DNA of 64,000 nt from Hoplostethus atlanticus. Lineage: Eukaryota; Chordata; Actinopteri; Trachichthyiformes; Trachichthyidae. Numbering within the stretch: the first letter of the stretch is position 1; each line of letters opens with the position of its first letter. The stretch is from positions 3,432,501 to 3,496,500 of the forward strand of contig JAXDDX010000034.1 in assembly GCA_034670405.1 (NCBI GenBank), given 5' to 3'. Under the pieces are notes generated by a model. That model was given only the letters and a program-made list of their open reading frames with translations. It was not told where the DNA came from and made no database searches. The translations under genes and the position numbers were made by a program. Below are positions 38,201 through 49,494 of the stretch, one piece after another.

Positions 38201-39018
38201 CAGGCGACGTTATCATTATTTGCAATGTCATTGCTAATCTGTAGCTACTATCTGTAAACTATGACCTCCAGTCGGTGATCATCATAAGGCAAGAAACCAC
38301 GAGAGACACAAAAACCAAGACCCTATCATCCTATCACTTGCAGTTATATATTGCAGGTATATATAACGCTATACCTCCAGTCTAAAGGGGAATGCTCTTC
38401 TACCTGCTCTGTGACTGAAAGCGCAACGGGATGGCAATCAACAGACAATTCAAAATTGCCAAGTCACTCGGGGTAACTGGCTCCCCGCTGAGCGTCACTC
38501 ACTGCCGCTCTTCTCTTCAGTGAAGAACAAACAGAAAGACCGGCATATCAGGAGTGTCAGGTATCAAGACACTCCCTTTTAAACACCGGAACATATGATA
38601 CCTATATGATACCTATAGGCCCTATAGGAGTACAACAAACACTCTAAGGGACTTGGTTTGATAGTCAGTAGTGAGTTTATAGTGAACTTATCATGCTTTA
38701 TGGTATTTGTTCTCCTTATTGCATCTAATAATCAAACAATTCAATTCTACAAAAAACAGATGGTACATGAATGAATGGATTTGGATGCCAAAGATACAAA
38801 GCATGATGTTACACGTAGTATTGCATTGCCTGTGTTACGCTAGCACCAACACGAGACTAACTACTACTAGTCATTTGACACATTATCTGAAGCTATATCA
38901 TGTAAGGAGGGGGGGGGGGGGGGTTGTTTGCTGATCACGGTTGTATGCGGATCTAAGTTTCAACTTACTGTATCTCAGAATTGTTCTCCATCGGAGCTGC
39001 GGCTGTAGCAGGATCCAT
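35210..39018 (-). CDS. abhd4: Alpha/beta-hydrolase domain protein 4
   Basis: ABHD4 is a lipid hydrolase that removes an acyl chain from N-acyl phosphatidylethanolamines, upstream of N-acylethanolamine signalling. Exons in transcript order: 39018-38969, 38077-37992, 37697-37593, 37501-37213, 36758-36565, 36479-36368, 35658-35472, 35299-35210. They total 1113 nt (370 aa; human 342). Landmarks are [45 protein letters not shown], the nucleophile elbow [12 protein letters not shown] (Ser161), [33 protein letters not shown], and [13 protein letters not shown] with the catalytic His near residue 348. The first coding exon supplies only [16 protein letters not shown] plus two bases. It was chosen because its GTAAGT donor joins exon 2 in frame. 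An extra Gly/Glu/Pro-rich insert follows PWGFPERP compared with human. It lies head to head with dad1, its neighbour in human too. Confidence 0.92.
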
Positions 39019-40251
39019 TGACTGACATATTCCGGAAACTATCTTCAGTTGAAAAATTATTTAACATTAATTTCTTAGTGTTACAATCAGGTCCACTGTG
39101 TCTGCTCCGAGATCGACACTGCTGAGAGCCGTTCTCAATGTTTTGTAACTTGTACATGCCGAGGTCAGCTGATCATAAACAAAGATTGTCTAGCGCAAAG
39201 ATGAACCGAAGTTAAAAACCTAAGTTTACAACTTCCGGTCTCAATAAACGGTCATTAACCCTCACGCATGCGCTCTCCTACAATTTAGCCGTAGACAGTG
39301 CTAGAACAAGCATAGCCGTAACAGAGGTGGTTACAGACCTGAAACAAAGTTGTTTTTTTCAGAAACTACTCGTGAGAAAATGTAAATTTTAGCTCTGGAT
39401 TTCAGCAATGCTTTGTGCTTTGTGTGTAATCTGGTCCAAATAACTAAATTTGTTAAATAGTAAACTGTCAGGTGACACAGTATCTAATAATCTATGGTCC
39501 TTCAATATTTTTGAAATTGTAAATATTAAACAATCTTGAACCATCATTAATTTATACCCACTTATTCCTATTGGGATCCTATCCCAGCATGCATTGGAAA
39601 ACACCCTGGATACAATCACATTCATACCTTTGGGCAATTTAGTGTCTCAGTACTTTTGAAATGTTCTTCCATTGGGCGGCCTCTTTAATGTGCATGTAAT
39701 GTAAAAACACATACTTAAGTTTAATTTGAAAATTGTTTGCAAGGCCTAATTGGGTTTTCTCAGAAACCCTTTCCAGTAAAAAGTGTTTAAAACAAGTAGA
39801 ACCAAAATAAAATAAATATGCTGAAAAGCACAAAGATTTACTGGTGGAATATCACACAAATGTACATACTCAGCACACAAAGTTTGCCATAATGAAAATC
39901 CATTGTTAATTTGCTGTCATCTGTCACTCTCCTTCCATCTAGTAGTGTCAGCTAGAGGGTCCTGGCAGTACAGTTGGCATGCATGCATACCCACCTCAAA
40001 ATAGGGTGAAAGCCAATGAGGTTATATAGAAGTTAAGTCTCTTTCTGCGATTTTCTCCTCTCTGTCGTGCGGTGGGCGGAGCTTCGTTTTGGGAGCGAGT
40101 CGGAAACAAAATCGTCCTTGGTCGGAATGCATTCTCTGTAGCACAAAACGCACTTCCGGTCCGTCGGGACACGTCATTCATTCGAACGAGGAAGAAGACC
40201 TGTGCAGAAAACGCGTATTGACTTATTCTGTCCAATTTAGGCAGCGAAACC
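39019..40251. promoter_or_regulatory. abhd4-dad1 divergent intergenic region
   Basis: The two genes are transcribed away from each other across 1.23 kb. ACTTCCGG, an ETS-type core, occurs at 39231-39238 near abhd4 and at about 40152-40159 near dad1. Neither side has an obvious TATA box, which fits housekeeping promoters. The middle (39,380-39,840) holds AT-rich open frames on the minus strand with no recognised domain. Regulatory calls are inference. Confidence 0.4.
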
Positions 40252-41321
40252 ATGTCGAATTCAGTCATATCGGTTATTTCTCGGTTCCTGGAGGAATATA
40301 CCACCACGACGCCCAATAAGCTCAAAGTGGTGGATGCATACCTGCTGTACATTTTGCTGACAGGGGCGCTGCAGTTCCTCTACTGTCTGCTCGTCGGCAC
40401 CTTCCCCTTCAATAGCTTTCTGTCGGGCTTCATCTCATGTGTGGGGTGTTTCATTCTCGCAGGTACATGTTGTGTTAAATTGAAGACAGTCTGTTGTTTT
40501 ATTTTGTTTTGTGGCACCCCTAGGGGTTCAATCAGTGTATTGTTGGACTTTATTCTGCTTCACCGGATCCACGAAGGCCAATTTGTGTTATAATTGCTTA
40601 TGTTATAAGCTAGGCTAGCTAATAATTTTGGAATTCCCAATAACGAGAAAGTGGAGGAAAGTCAGTTAATTGCTTGTGCAAGCTTTTAGCCTGGTTTGAA
40701 TGAAAAAAGTGAAAGGACCTCAATAACGCACTGAGGTGACATTCGTCCACGTTGCACACTAAAATTAAAGGCGAATACCACTCAGTTTCAGAGTTCATGA
40801 TATATTCCTGCAGGCTACGGCAGTCCAAACAATACTTATGAAAAGTAATGGCTCTCTCCCAAAGCTAGAAACTCACACACAACTACGACCAGAACCTGTG
40901 ACGCCGTCATGATTTAAAACTGGGTCCTGTCAATGGAAGAATAAATAGGACGTCAAGGTTAAAGTCTTGTTCCAATAGTTTCCATGTTTGGTCACATTTA
41001 CACATAGTGATTCAATTGTCCCACACCATAGGAATATAAAAGTGTGCATTGAACCAATAGCATTTCAGGTCGAAAGCATGCATGCCTGTATTAATGTGTT
41101 ATTCATGCACCTTTGTCAGCTGGTTTGGAGGAATTATGGCGTGCGGAACTAACACTAGGTTTTCCATGTTTTTTTTTTTTTTATCTGTAGTGTGTCTTCG
41201 TATCCAGATCAACCCACAGAACAAAGGAGAGTTCCTGTCCGTCTCCCAAGAGAGGGCCTTTGCTGACTTTCTATTCGCTCACACGGTCCTCCATCTCGTT
41301 GTGATGAACTTCATTGGTTGA
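40252..41321 (+). CDS. dad1: DAD1, oligosaccharyltransferase subunit
   Basis: DAD1 (OST2 in yeast) is a small membrane subunit of the oligosaccharyltransferase complex, which transfers glycans to asparagines of nascent proteins in the endoplasmic reticulum. Its loss triggers cell death, hence the name. Two coding exons, 40252-40462 and 41191-41321, join in frame to 113 aa, the usual vertebrate length. The N-terminal [20 protein letters not shown], the hydrophobic segments [20 protein letters not shown] and [15 protein letters not shown], and the end LVVMNFIG are highly characteristic. The junction is GCAG|GTACAT to TCTGTAG|TGTG. Nothing is missing. Confidence 0.97.
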
Positions 41322-42790
41322 AAACAGACGTGCGTCCCACCCACGGTGCCCCCTCTTTCAGCAGGTGTATATTGGTCACGTGTGCAATTGTAATTTTTCA
41401 GTTCTTAAAGTTGCGCAAGAGTGTCGTGTTTTGTTCATGATCCCAGTGTCACAGCCTAGTGGGAGCTACACTGACACTCAAACTCAACTTTGCTCAGTTT
41501 AACCAACATACATGGACTATCCACGGACTATCCATGGACTTCTCCCACATCAGTCATAAGTCACCACAAGTAACACTCTGCGTGCCTTTTCACAGTCTAA
41601 TAATCCAAACAATCAGGTGTTTCTACAGTATTGATATTATAGATTCTGAATAGCCATTTTTAAAATTGTTCAAACCAGATGATTTAAAGAGAAACGCCGC
41701 TCCTTTAAAAGTCTGAAAAGTCTTAAATGATAAAAATAATTTAAACTATAAATATATATAAATGTAAGGTCTTAAAAAGTATTAAAATGTCTTAAATACA
41801 GTTATTAGATGCCTCACCATGCAATGAGAGGTTTCTTTGTGCTGCAAGATTAATACATACAACACAGTTATTCGTACAATATGCATCATATCTGCTTTAC
41901 TACACACAATTGGACTTCTGTTTTCTTTATTTTGGTTTTTAAAATGGTTTTCTAATCGATTCCAGGTGGCACGAATAAGGTCTTAACAAGTCGTCCTGAC
42001 CCTGTTTAAGAAAGCTTGTGCTCTGGGACAGTCCAGTCATTATCTTTGAACATGAGCAACTCTATCCCAAAGACAGAAACTAGAACTTGTGATGTCAGCA
42101 GGTATCAAGTGTAGAGCCACTCAATAGATAATAAAAGGGATTTTGTTCACCTGGAGGATGTTGCCAATTCTCTATGGAGCAGCTCTAGATGGTACATCTG
42201 ATGACATCGTAATCTTGAGTCTTAATTGTCCGGTTAAAGTTGTTCATGATCCCACGCAGTAATTGTACTTTCCCAGATTGTAGAAATGACCTCATTGAAT
42301 TTTTAATCTGAGTGATGTTCCCTTTTTATCTCTATTGTACTGTAGTTGGTTCTACTGTGATAACCTCGATGTCACCTTTTCCTTTTCTCATAGGTCAAGA
42401 GAAGAGAAGTTATCAAAAGTCTCCTTCAAGACACGAAGCCACGTCTTTCTCTGTGCCACTGATTTGGAGTTAAAGCCCACCATTCGACAATGAATTAGTT
42501 GCGACTTGTCATATAAATCCAGTCCAATTTTTCTTACTGATAATGGTTGATTTTCTTTTTTTCTTTTTTTTTACTTTTCAATTTGTAAAGCATTCCCTTT
42601 TGCACTGAAACAAACAGAAATAAAGACAACTGAAATGGTGTCCCTGGGAATACTGTGGTATTTCAAAGTCTGAACAAATGTTTGAAACTATTAAAAGAAT
42701 TCTGAAGTTTTAAAGAAATAAAACCATGAAAATGCTTTGCTTTCTACACTAGTGCAAGCTGTCTGTGTTCTTTGTGGCATTTGTAATAAA
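41322..42790 (+). other. dad1 3' region with poly(A) signals
   Basis: No coding sequence. AATAAA occurs at 42619-42624 and 42717-42722, with a weaker one near 42,784. A CTCATAG acceptor-like site at about 42,393 suggests that an untranslated last exon (about 42,394-42,740) could be spliced on, as vertebrate DAD1 has an exon beyond the stop. That splice is inferred. Confidence 0.45.
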
Positions 42791-43054
42791 TTGATATTTT
42801 AATTGGCAGTTAACAACCCTACGTCATATTTGAAAATGTTAATGTTCCTGCGATAATGATGGATGCACTTTGTCAGCTGCTTGTTAAAAGTATCCCTCTC
42901 ACCATTAAAAACTATCTGGCACCTAGATGGTTAACATGTTTAAGAACATCTGGACTCTGTGGTCACGTGACCAAGGGGAAGTTGGGGGGGGTTTGTATTC
43001 AGACGGGACCGAGGATTCACATGTAAAAACGTCAAAAAGTCTTGACAGGGAAAC

Positions 43055-46000
43055 ATGCTGCCACTGATCATACTCTCCGTCAGCCTGTTAGCATGGATGC
43101 CAGGTAATATCTGTTACTACTGAGGTCATGAGCTTAGACAAAGTTGCGTAATGGGATTTTTGCGGCAGCTTTACTCTGCAGATAAACGATGACAGTCTTT
43201 ATGATGAATTGCAGGCCAAATGCATCTTGGTCGTTATTCTAAGGCTCTTTACACAATATTGTCTTTTCTATTGTATTCCTTTCAATGTTGGACATTTGTC
43301 TGAAATGGACTGGAATTGGTGTCAAAGTTCACCAATATACTCCCATTTTCTGTGGGAAATGGAAGAAGCTTTCTAGTGTTTTTTTTTCTTTTCCCCCCTC
43401 CTCCCAAGTCCCCTTGCTTTGGTTTGCCCCTCGGCAAGGATGTGTTTGATGTGTAGTTTGTTGAGTTTTCCCAAGCCCCCAGAGAATCAGTATTACGGAG
43501 GCATAATCTAATTCAGAAATGAGAAGTATGGAGAAGGAAGCGAAAGAGGCAAAGGATTCTTTTTTCTAGGAAACGAAACCAAAAGTGTGGTATGTACTGT
43601 ACTGCCCAAGGCCACCATGTCAAGCCCGCTCTTGTTCTGTTTTCAAGAAAGACCGCAACTGCAACTGTTCAAGTTGAAGTTCAAGTCAGTGTTCAACTCT
43701 CAATCATCCCCTCTACGCCCACTTTTCAGCCTCTCTGGGTAGGGTGACCACCGTGGGAGAGCTGGCAGTCCTGGAGGGCCGGTCCGTGACGGTCCCGTGT
43801 CATTACGAGCCTCAGTACGCCGGCTATGTGAAGTACTGGTGTCGAGGGGGAATCAGGGACTTCTGCAGCAGCTTAGTCCGAACTGACATCCCCCATCCGG
43901 CCGATCCAGGCTGTGGAGAAGGTGAGCATTTTTGATGACCCTGTCCAGCAGGTGTTCACGGTGACCATGAGAGACCTGAAGGAAGGGGACACCGGGTGGT
44001 ACTGGTGCAGTGTGGAGGTGGGCGGTATATGGAGCGCAGATGTCACCGCTTCGACTTACATCAATGTCATTCACGGTGAGTAATAGGTTCCAAATAACAG
44101 GCGAAATTGATGGTTTCAGGTCTTTACACGTGCTGCTTTTATTCTGAAAGGAGAGTACAAACACTTTCCAACTTTCCAACATTTCGGTTGCAAATGGAAG
44201 TTCACCAGATCAATCTGGCTGAAATGTCACAGCGTTGCACCTCATCCTCGCTCTATGCTACTTCACCTAAGGTAGCACCGATCCCTCTGGTTGCTCGAGT
44301 ATGTTTCTTCAGAGTTCCTCAGATCCGGGCCTCGGGGCCCAGAGTGCTGCTGGTTTTCTCTCCTACCAGGAAGTTCATTGCATTCACCTAGCATCCCAGG
44401 TCTTAATCAATCCCTGATTAGACAGCTAGAATGGAAACTACCTGGCGAAATAGAAAACCAGCAGTACTCTGGATCCCGAGGCCCGGATTTGAGGACTACT
44501 GCTTTACGCCCTTTATTTGGACCTGACAAAGACTCCAGGCAAAGGCAAATCACGTTCACTCAGTTTGCGCAAATGCTCAGAATGCAAATGCGAGCTGTGA
44601 GTGGATGTGCCGGTTGATTCTTGCAGGCATGTCGGTGGTGAACAGCAGAGTGAGTGGAGAGGAAGGAAGCAGCGTCACCACTGAATGCCTCTACAGCGAG
44701 AGATACAGGTATCAGCATTCAGAATCCTTCAGTTTGAAAAACAATATTGATCCAACATCAGTAAACCTGAGAAACTCGGCTTCTTTATAATGGATCTTTG
44801 GTCCTTCAAGTCAAATCTAAACTTTGAAGGATTGATAATCGATATTCACTAATCCCCCTGTGACTGCCTGCCAACAGAGAGAGTGAGAAGAAGTGGTGTC
44901 GGAGCGGAGACTGGAGCTCCTGTCTGGTGACGGACTCTGAGGGGAGCTACGAAGACACTTCAGTGGGCATCAGCGATGACAGAACTGGGGCTTTCACTGT
45001 AACCCTAAAGGAGCTGCAGATGACAGATGCAGGCTGGTACTGGTGTGCCGCAGGACAGCAGAAGATAGCCGTCCACGTGCAGGTCACACCTCGACCCTCA
45101 ACCAGTAGGTCCAAGAGAACCTTTTAAAATGCACAGGACGTAAGATCGCATTTTTATTTTCCATGCCAAATTTCAGTGGGAATGCTCGCTCACGCTTCGT
45201 CAGGGGTCAAAATATCTTACACCCAGTCCACATCTCCAGCCGAGTAGTATTTGCCCATTTTCTTGTTGAAGCTGCACTAGGCAGAGAATAGACAATAGGT
45301 CAACAGAGAGGAGTATCCCATCTCCACTCATTGAGGCCCCATAGATTCACCCTGTTTTCCAAAATCAATTTCTGATGCTGGGAAATGTTCTCGGTGCACA
45401 GGTAGTGAAACTTAAGAACAAAGTAAAAAACAATTCAAAACTAACCCTAACCCGATGGTTCAACCCTGCCGCTAAGAAGAACAGATTTAGGTCAGAGCAG
45501 CGCACAGTTGACATCGCTTTTCTGGGTGATGAAGTCCTTCAATACTTTCAGAACTTCAGACATAGTTAACAGTGACCATATTAATCATCATCTCTGTATG
45601 TCTTCACCTTCAGCAGCCGTGACTTTGACATCCCCACCAGTCAGTCAGTCTGTTGCATACCTGCCTCCGCCCAAACATATCGCGAAGGACTCCTGGGAGA
45701 CTCGCAGGTAAACAATGAAGCACTTTTTACTGTTGAACATATGTGAGAAATGACCATACCTTTTAGTTTTATGTGTAAATCTCCGCTTTAAAAGCTGTGA
45801 AATGGTAGAAATGGTTAGATTTCTACCACAATGTACACACATTTAGAGAAGTGCCAAGTTGGGAATCCTTTACCGTTCCCCACACCTCCATTGTTTTATA
45901 CTGGTACTGTTCACATTGTTCATCATGATGGATGTTTCTCTAGTCTGGTGGTCTTCTGATCTCACTGATTCAGTCTGGTTGAAGGTGTGTTAATCAGTGA

Positions 46001-47182
46001 AATCTACTGCCATAGTGTTGGGTTGAAATGAAAACCTGCATGGCTCTTTATGGCACATGGAGATTATAGTGGCTCTCCAAGTTGTTTCTTTTCTGCGCTC
46101 TTTTTGTTTTTGAACAGTCAAGGGTTTGCTCAGCGCTGGGCCATTGTGCCCATAAATGTAATTGTTTCAGAAGCAGAAAATAAAGAAAAAAATGCCCTGT
46201 TTTACCCCTCTCTTCTTCATATCGTTACGGACAAAGGGCAAGGACTTTGCAGTAACCGATGAAATTTATGGACACACAATGTCCCAGAGCTGAGCCTCAC
46301 TGTCAAAACTAAATTAAAATTGAGCGCATAATAAAGGCTTTGGAGAGCACACAGAGTAATTATGTCTGGGAAATGAACTTTGCTTTGCTTTTTCAGGTTG
46401 TGTGTGTGCGGTCAAATATGGATTTCTGCTCGCGAGATGATTATGTTTCCTTGCGTGGGCAGTTTGAACTTATTCTCACCTAGCCTATTCTCAATTTCAC
46501 GTGGGAAAAGCCACCGTAGAGAGACCACTGATCTGCAGGAAGGAGGAGTGCATGCAGGTTTTCGTTCCAACCGAAGACAACCTACAACCAATTTTGCCTG
46601 GGGGCCCCCGATCCAAGTGCAGGGACCCATATAACCCATATAACCTGAATGAGCTGTTGAAGCTGGAACATCTCTATTCAGTCCATAATTGTTTTTGTGT
46701 TGTTTCAGGCACATTTTGGAGTCGGTGGTGGTGTGTGCATCGCTCATGCTCCTAGTGGGCATGGCTGTATTAGCAAGAAAGATGTGGAACCAGCACAGTA
46801 AGGCAACTTCTCCTCATTCCTGTGCAAATGCCCAAAGATGTTTAATAACCACTAACATACACTGTGTGAAATATCAAAAGCATCAAGTATCTTTGAGGTA
46901 AGATTACTGTGTTATTGGAGGTGAAAACATCGTCACTATCCATTTCTAGAGAAGGAACGCAGGCTGAGACAAACGGAGGAGCTGAAAGCAAGGTTCAGTG
47001 TAAGCCTATCTATCCACTGTCTGACTGTCACACGTTATTTAATAGCAGCATCAATTTCTAGTAATTATAGTGCTGATTTTTCTTTACGACTTCCACAGGA
47101 GTACCCAGGGGACGAGGGTGACCCGCAAAACGGCGCCGTCATTTTCCTCAACAAGGATTCACAGAACGTGCATTTATTCTGA
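43055..47182 (+). CDS. pIgR-like / CD300-like receptor with two Ig V domains (frameshifted)
   Basis: Type I membrane immune receptor of the pIgR/CMRF35 (CD300) class. Exons: 43055-43103 (signal MLPLIILSVSLLAWMP), 43730-44075 (Ig 1: VPCHYEP, KYWCRGG, GDTGWYWCSVE), 44627-44708 and 44878-45104 (Ig 2 split by an intron: TTECLYSERYR then ESEKKWCRSGDW, DAGWYWCAA), 45614-45707 (Pro-rich stalk), 46709-46797 (transmembrane, VVVCASLMLLVGMAVLARK), 46950-46999 and 47099-47182 (tail EYPGDEGDPQNGAVIF to stop). The sum is 1021 nt, one more than a multiple of three. In Ig 1 the frame reading KYWCRGGIRDFCSSLVRTD meets a stop at 43,933, while SIFDDPVQQVFTVTM continues in another frame; the C5 run at 43890-43894 is a likely site. 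It may be an assembly error or a pseudogene. No ITIM is seen. The exact paralogue cannot be named. Confidence 0.82.
44319..44492. mobile_element. Foldback element in an intron of the Ig receptor gene
   Basis: The left arm at 44319-44359 (TCAGATCCGGGCCTCGGGGC, then CCAGAGTGCTGCTGG) matches the reverse complement of the right arm at 44452-44492 at about 37 of 41 positions. About 90 bp of loop lie between. It lies between the exons ending at 44,075 and starting at 44,627 and resembles short hairpin-type dispersed repeats. No coding potential. Confidence 0.8.
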
Positions 47183-48184
47183 CCTCAGTCGCCATCAAAT
47201 AGCCGTTCGGCGGACCAGGCTCCAAACACCACAGTATCCCGTTTGCTTCATTTTATATTTGCAGCGTTTATTGCAACATTGTAGTTATTGTGCTACATAT
47301 GTTTACTGTACATAACACATGCTTTCTTTCCAGTGTTTTTTTTTTTTCCGTATCACATGCCGTTCCACAATTAAAGACCTTCTCTTGTGTCCTGCTTTTT
47401 GATATAACAAAGTTTGTACGGCAAAGGCAGAGATGAGAGATGGAGGTTTGGTGCGAATAGCTAGCGTCAAGTATAGACAACAAATGAGGAACATTTGAGG
47501 AAAATAGGAAAATTTCTTCTTTTTTTTTTTTTTTTAAGGAAAATTCACTTTTTTTTAATGTTAGCAATGAAATGATGTCCTGTTTTTATAGTAGACCCCC
47601 TGTTAGCTGAGTTTCAGCTCCTCCCCTCAGCTCCCCGTTAGAGTCTGCCCAGATTAAAGAGCAATCCAATTAAGAACTCTTTTATACCTTTGGCCATTAG
47701 AGCTCTTAATGCTTAATGCACACCTGAAGGGACGTTTTAATTGCTCTTCTGCTCTTTTGTACGCACGTGTAATTTTTCTTATTGTCATTGTTTGTTGTTG
47801 TTGATGTTGTTGTAATTATGTTTTTGACCTGAAGGTACAACAGATTTCCCTCACAGGACAATAAAAATATTGATTGGTTGATTGGTTGATTGATTGGTCT
47901 CAGAAATGGAATTGTTATTAGCACTTGCAGAGAAAACTAACATGAATGAATAAGAAGCACAAATGGTGAATGCTGTCACCCTAAGTAAGGCACATGGGGA
48001 CTAATGGAACTACATTTTCATGTTTTGTTGCTGCAATATTTAGTTTTAATCAGATAATGGATTGGATAATTAATACATTTAGCTCTGCATTTCATGCTTG
48101 GAGTGTTTAGTCTCATACTGAATCTCAAACAGTGTTTTCCAAATTGAACGGGGATAATGAGATGGTCCAAACCTCTGTACCTGT
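47183..48184. other. Downstream DNA of the receptor gene
   Basis: No gene seen. An ACAGGACAATAAAAATATTG tail followed by ATTGGTTG repeats (47,855-47,900) could be a poly(A) signal or, more likely, the tail of a LINE fragment starting near 47,730. T-rich runs lie near 47,337 and 47,519. Confidence 0.4.
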
Positions 48185-48597
48185 ATTGTGTTGTATTGTA
48201 TTGTATTGTATTGTGTTGTGTTGTGTTGTGTTGTATTCTATTGTATTGTATTGTGTTGTGTTGTGTTGTATTGTATTGTATGTTGTGTTGTACTGTATTG
48301 TCTTATGTTGTGTTGTGTTGTAATGTATTGTATTGTGTTATGTATGTGTTGTATTGTGTTATGTTGTGTTGTACTGTATTGTCTTGTGTTGTTGTGTTGT
48401 GTTGTAATGTATTGTATTGTGTTATGTTGTGTTGTATTGTATTGTGTTGTGTTGTACTGTATTGTCTTGTCTTGTGTTGTCTTGTATTGTGTTGTGTTGT
48501 AATGTATTGTGTTGTATTGTGTTGTAATGTATTGTGTTGTCTTGTGTTGTCTTGTGTTGTGTTGTATTGTATTGTATTGTATTGTATTGTATTCTGT
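48185..48597. repeat. (TTGTA/TTGTG)n pentanucleotide satellite
   Basis: About 410 bp of 5-bp units, mixed TTGTA, TTGTG and TTGTC, with occasional slips. All three forward frames are open for long distances and give Cys-Val-Leu-Tyr repeats. None is a gene. Confidence 0.95.
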
Positions 48598-48752
48598 TTC
48601 TATTCTATTTCTACAGCATTGTCTCTTTGCTGCAGGGACTCAGTCATTAATCTTAGCAGGCATTTCGAGTGGAGTCAATTCTGCCACTAGGTGGAGGTCA
48701 ACCCTTTATTAAATACTGTAGGTTATTTTTTCTGTTATGTATTGCAGGTGAC

Positions 48753-48786
<34 letters not shown>

Positions 48787-49354
48787 GTGTATGTAGAGTA
48801 CTCTTTTTTCGCCCCTCCCCAATCAGCATGGACATTCTGTAGACAAGGTAGAGAAAAGCAGCAGTTATTATTTAAAGCTTCATTTCTCATGAAACAGCTA
48901 TTTATGCAACACTTCTACAGTCTTGTGTTCTCATCATTCGGCGAAGGAACACTGCACACATCTACATAACTTACAATACATAAGAATACAATTCTGTTAG
49001 AGTACAGAACGTCTCCCTTGAGTCTTTTGCCATTTGAGGATACTAACAATCAATACACTTGCCAAGAAACCCACCTTGTTTACAGCTACTACAGCTAATG
49101 AGGTGGCAGTGGAAAACATGAAGCAGCAGGTTCAGTAACTGTTCCACACTTCTGTAACAAACAGTATGAAAGCCAAATACTGGGACAAAGAGTTCCGCAT
49201 CAATATGCTGCACTCTCCTTGCTCACTCGGTCTCTGATTCGTGAGAAAAATTACTTAGTCTTCACTGTGACTGAACAATTTGAAATGTGAAATTTGAATT
49301 GTGCTGGTGTCAGGCAGCTCTCCACAAGCTGATTTGATTCAAGCCTTTTCAGTA
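48598..49354. other. Unannotated DNA with a (TG)n run
   Basis: No gene seen. A (TG)n microsatellite of about 14 units lies at 48757-48784. The rest is unique-looking. Confidence 0.5.
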
Positions 49355-49363
49355 TAGTACAGT

Positions 49364-49494
49364 ACAGTACAGTCATTTAGCAGACGCTTTTATCCAAAGC
49401 GACTTACAAAGGTGATTAATTGGCACTATGTGGGGAATCGAACCCACAACCCTGAGACTGAGAGTCTCATGGTCTACCGACTTCCGAGCGGGAG
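49364..49494 (-). repeat. tRNA-derived SINE
   Basis: On the minus strand the element begins with a tRNA-like head (GGTAGACCATGAGACTCTC, then GTTGTGGGTTCGATTCCCC as the B box). It ends with the common teleost tail TAAGTCGCTTTGGATAAAAG followed by CGTCTGCTAAATGAC. Order and sequence fit a tRNA-derived SINE. The head resembles the tRNA-like piece inside the Harbinger-like elements further right. Confidence 0.82.

Noticed and set aside
39389..39833. Two minus-strand open frames between abhd4 and dad1
   Set aside because: AT-rich, no recognised domain, and they end without splice or start evidence.
48132..48712. Cys/Val/Leu/Tyr-rich open frames that look like a membrane protein
   Set aside because: They are the three forward readings of a TTGTR pentanucleotide repeat.
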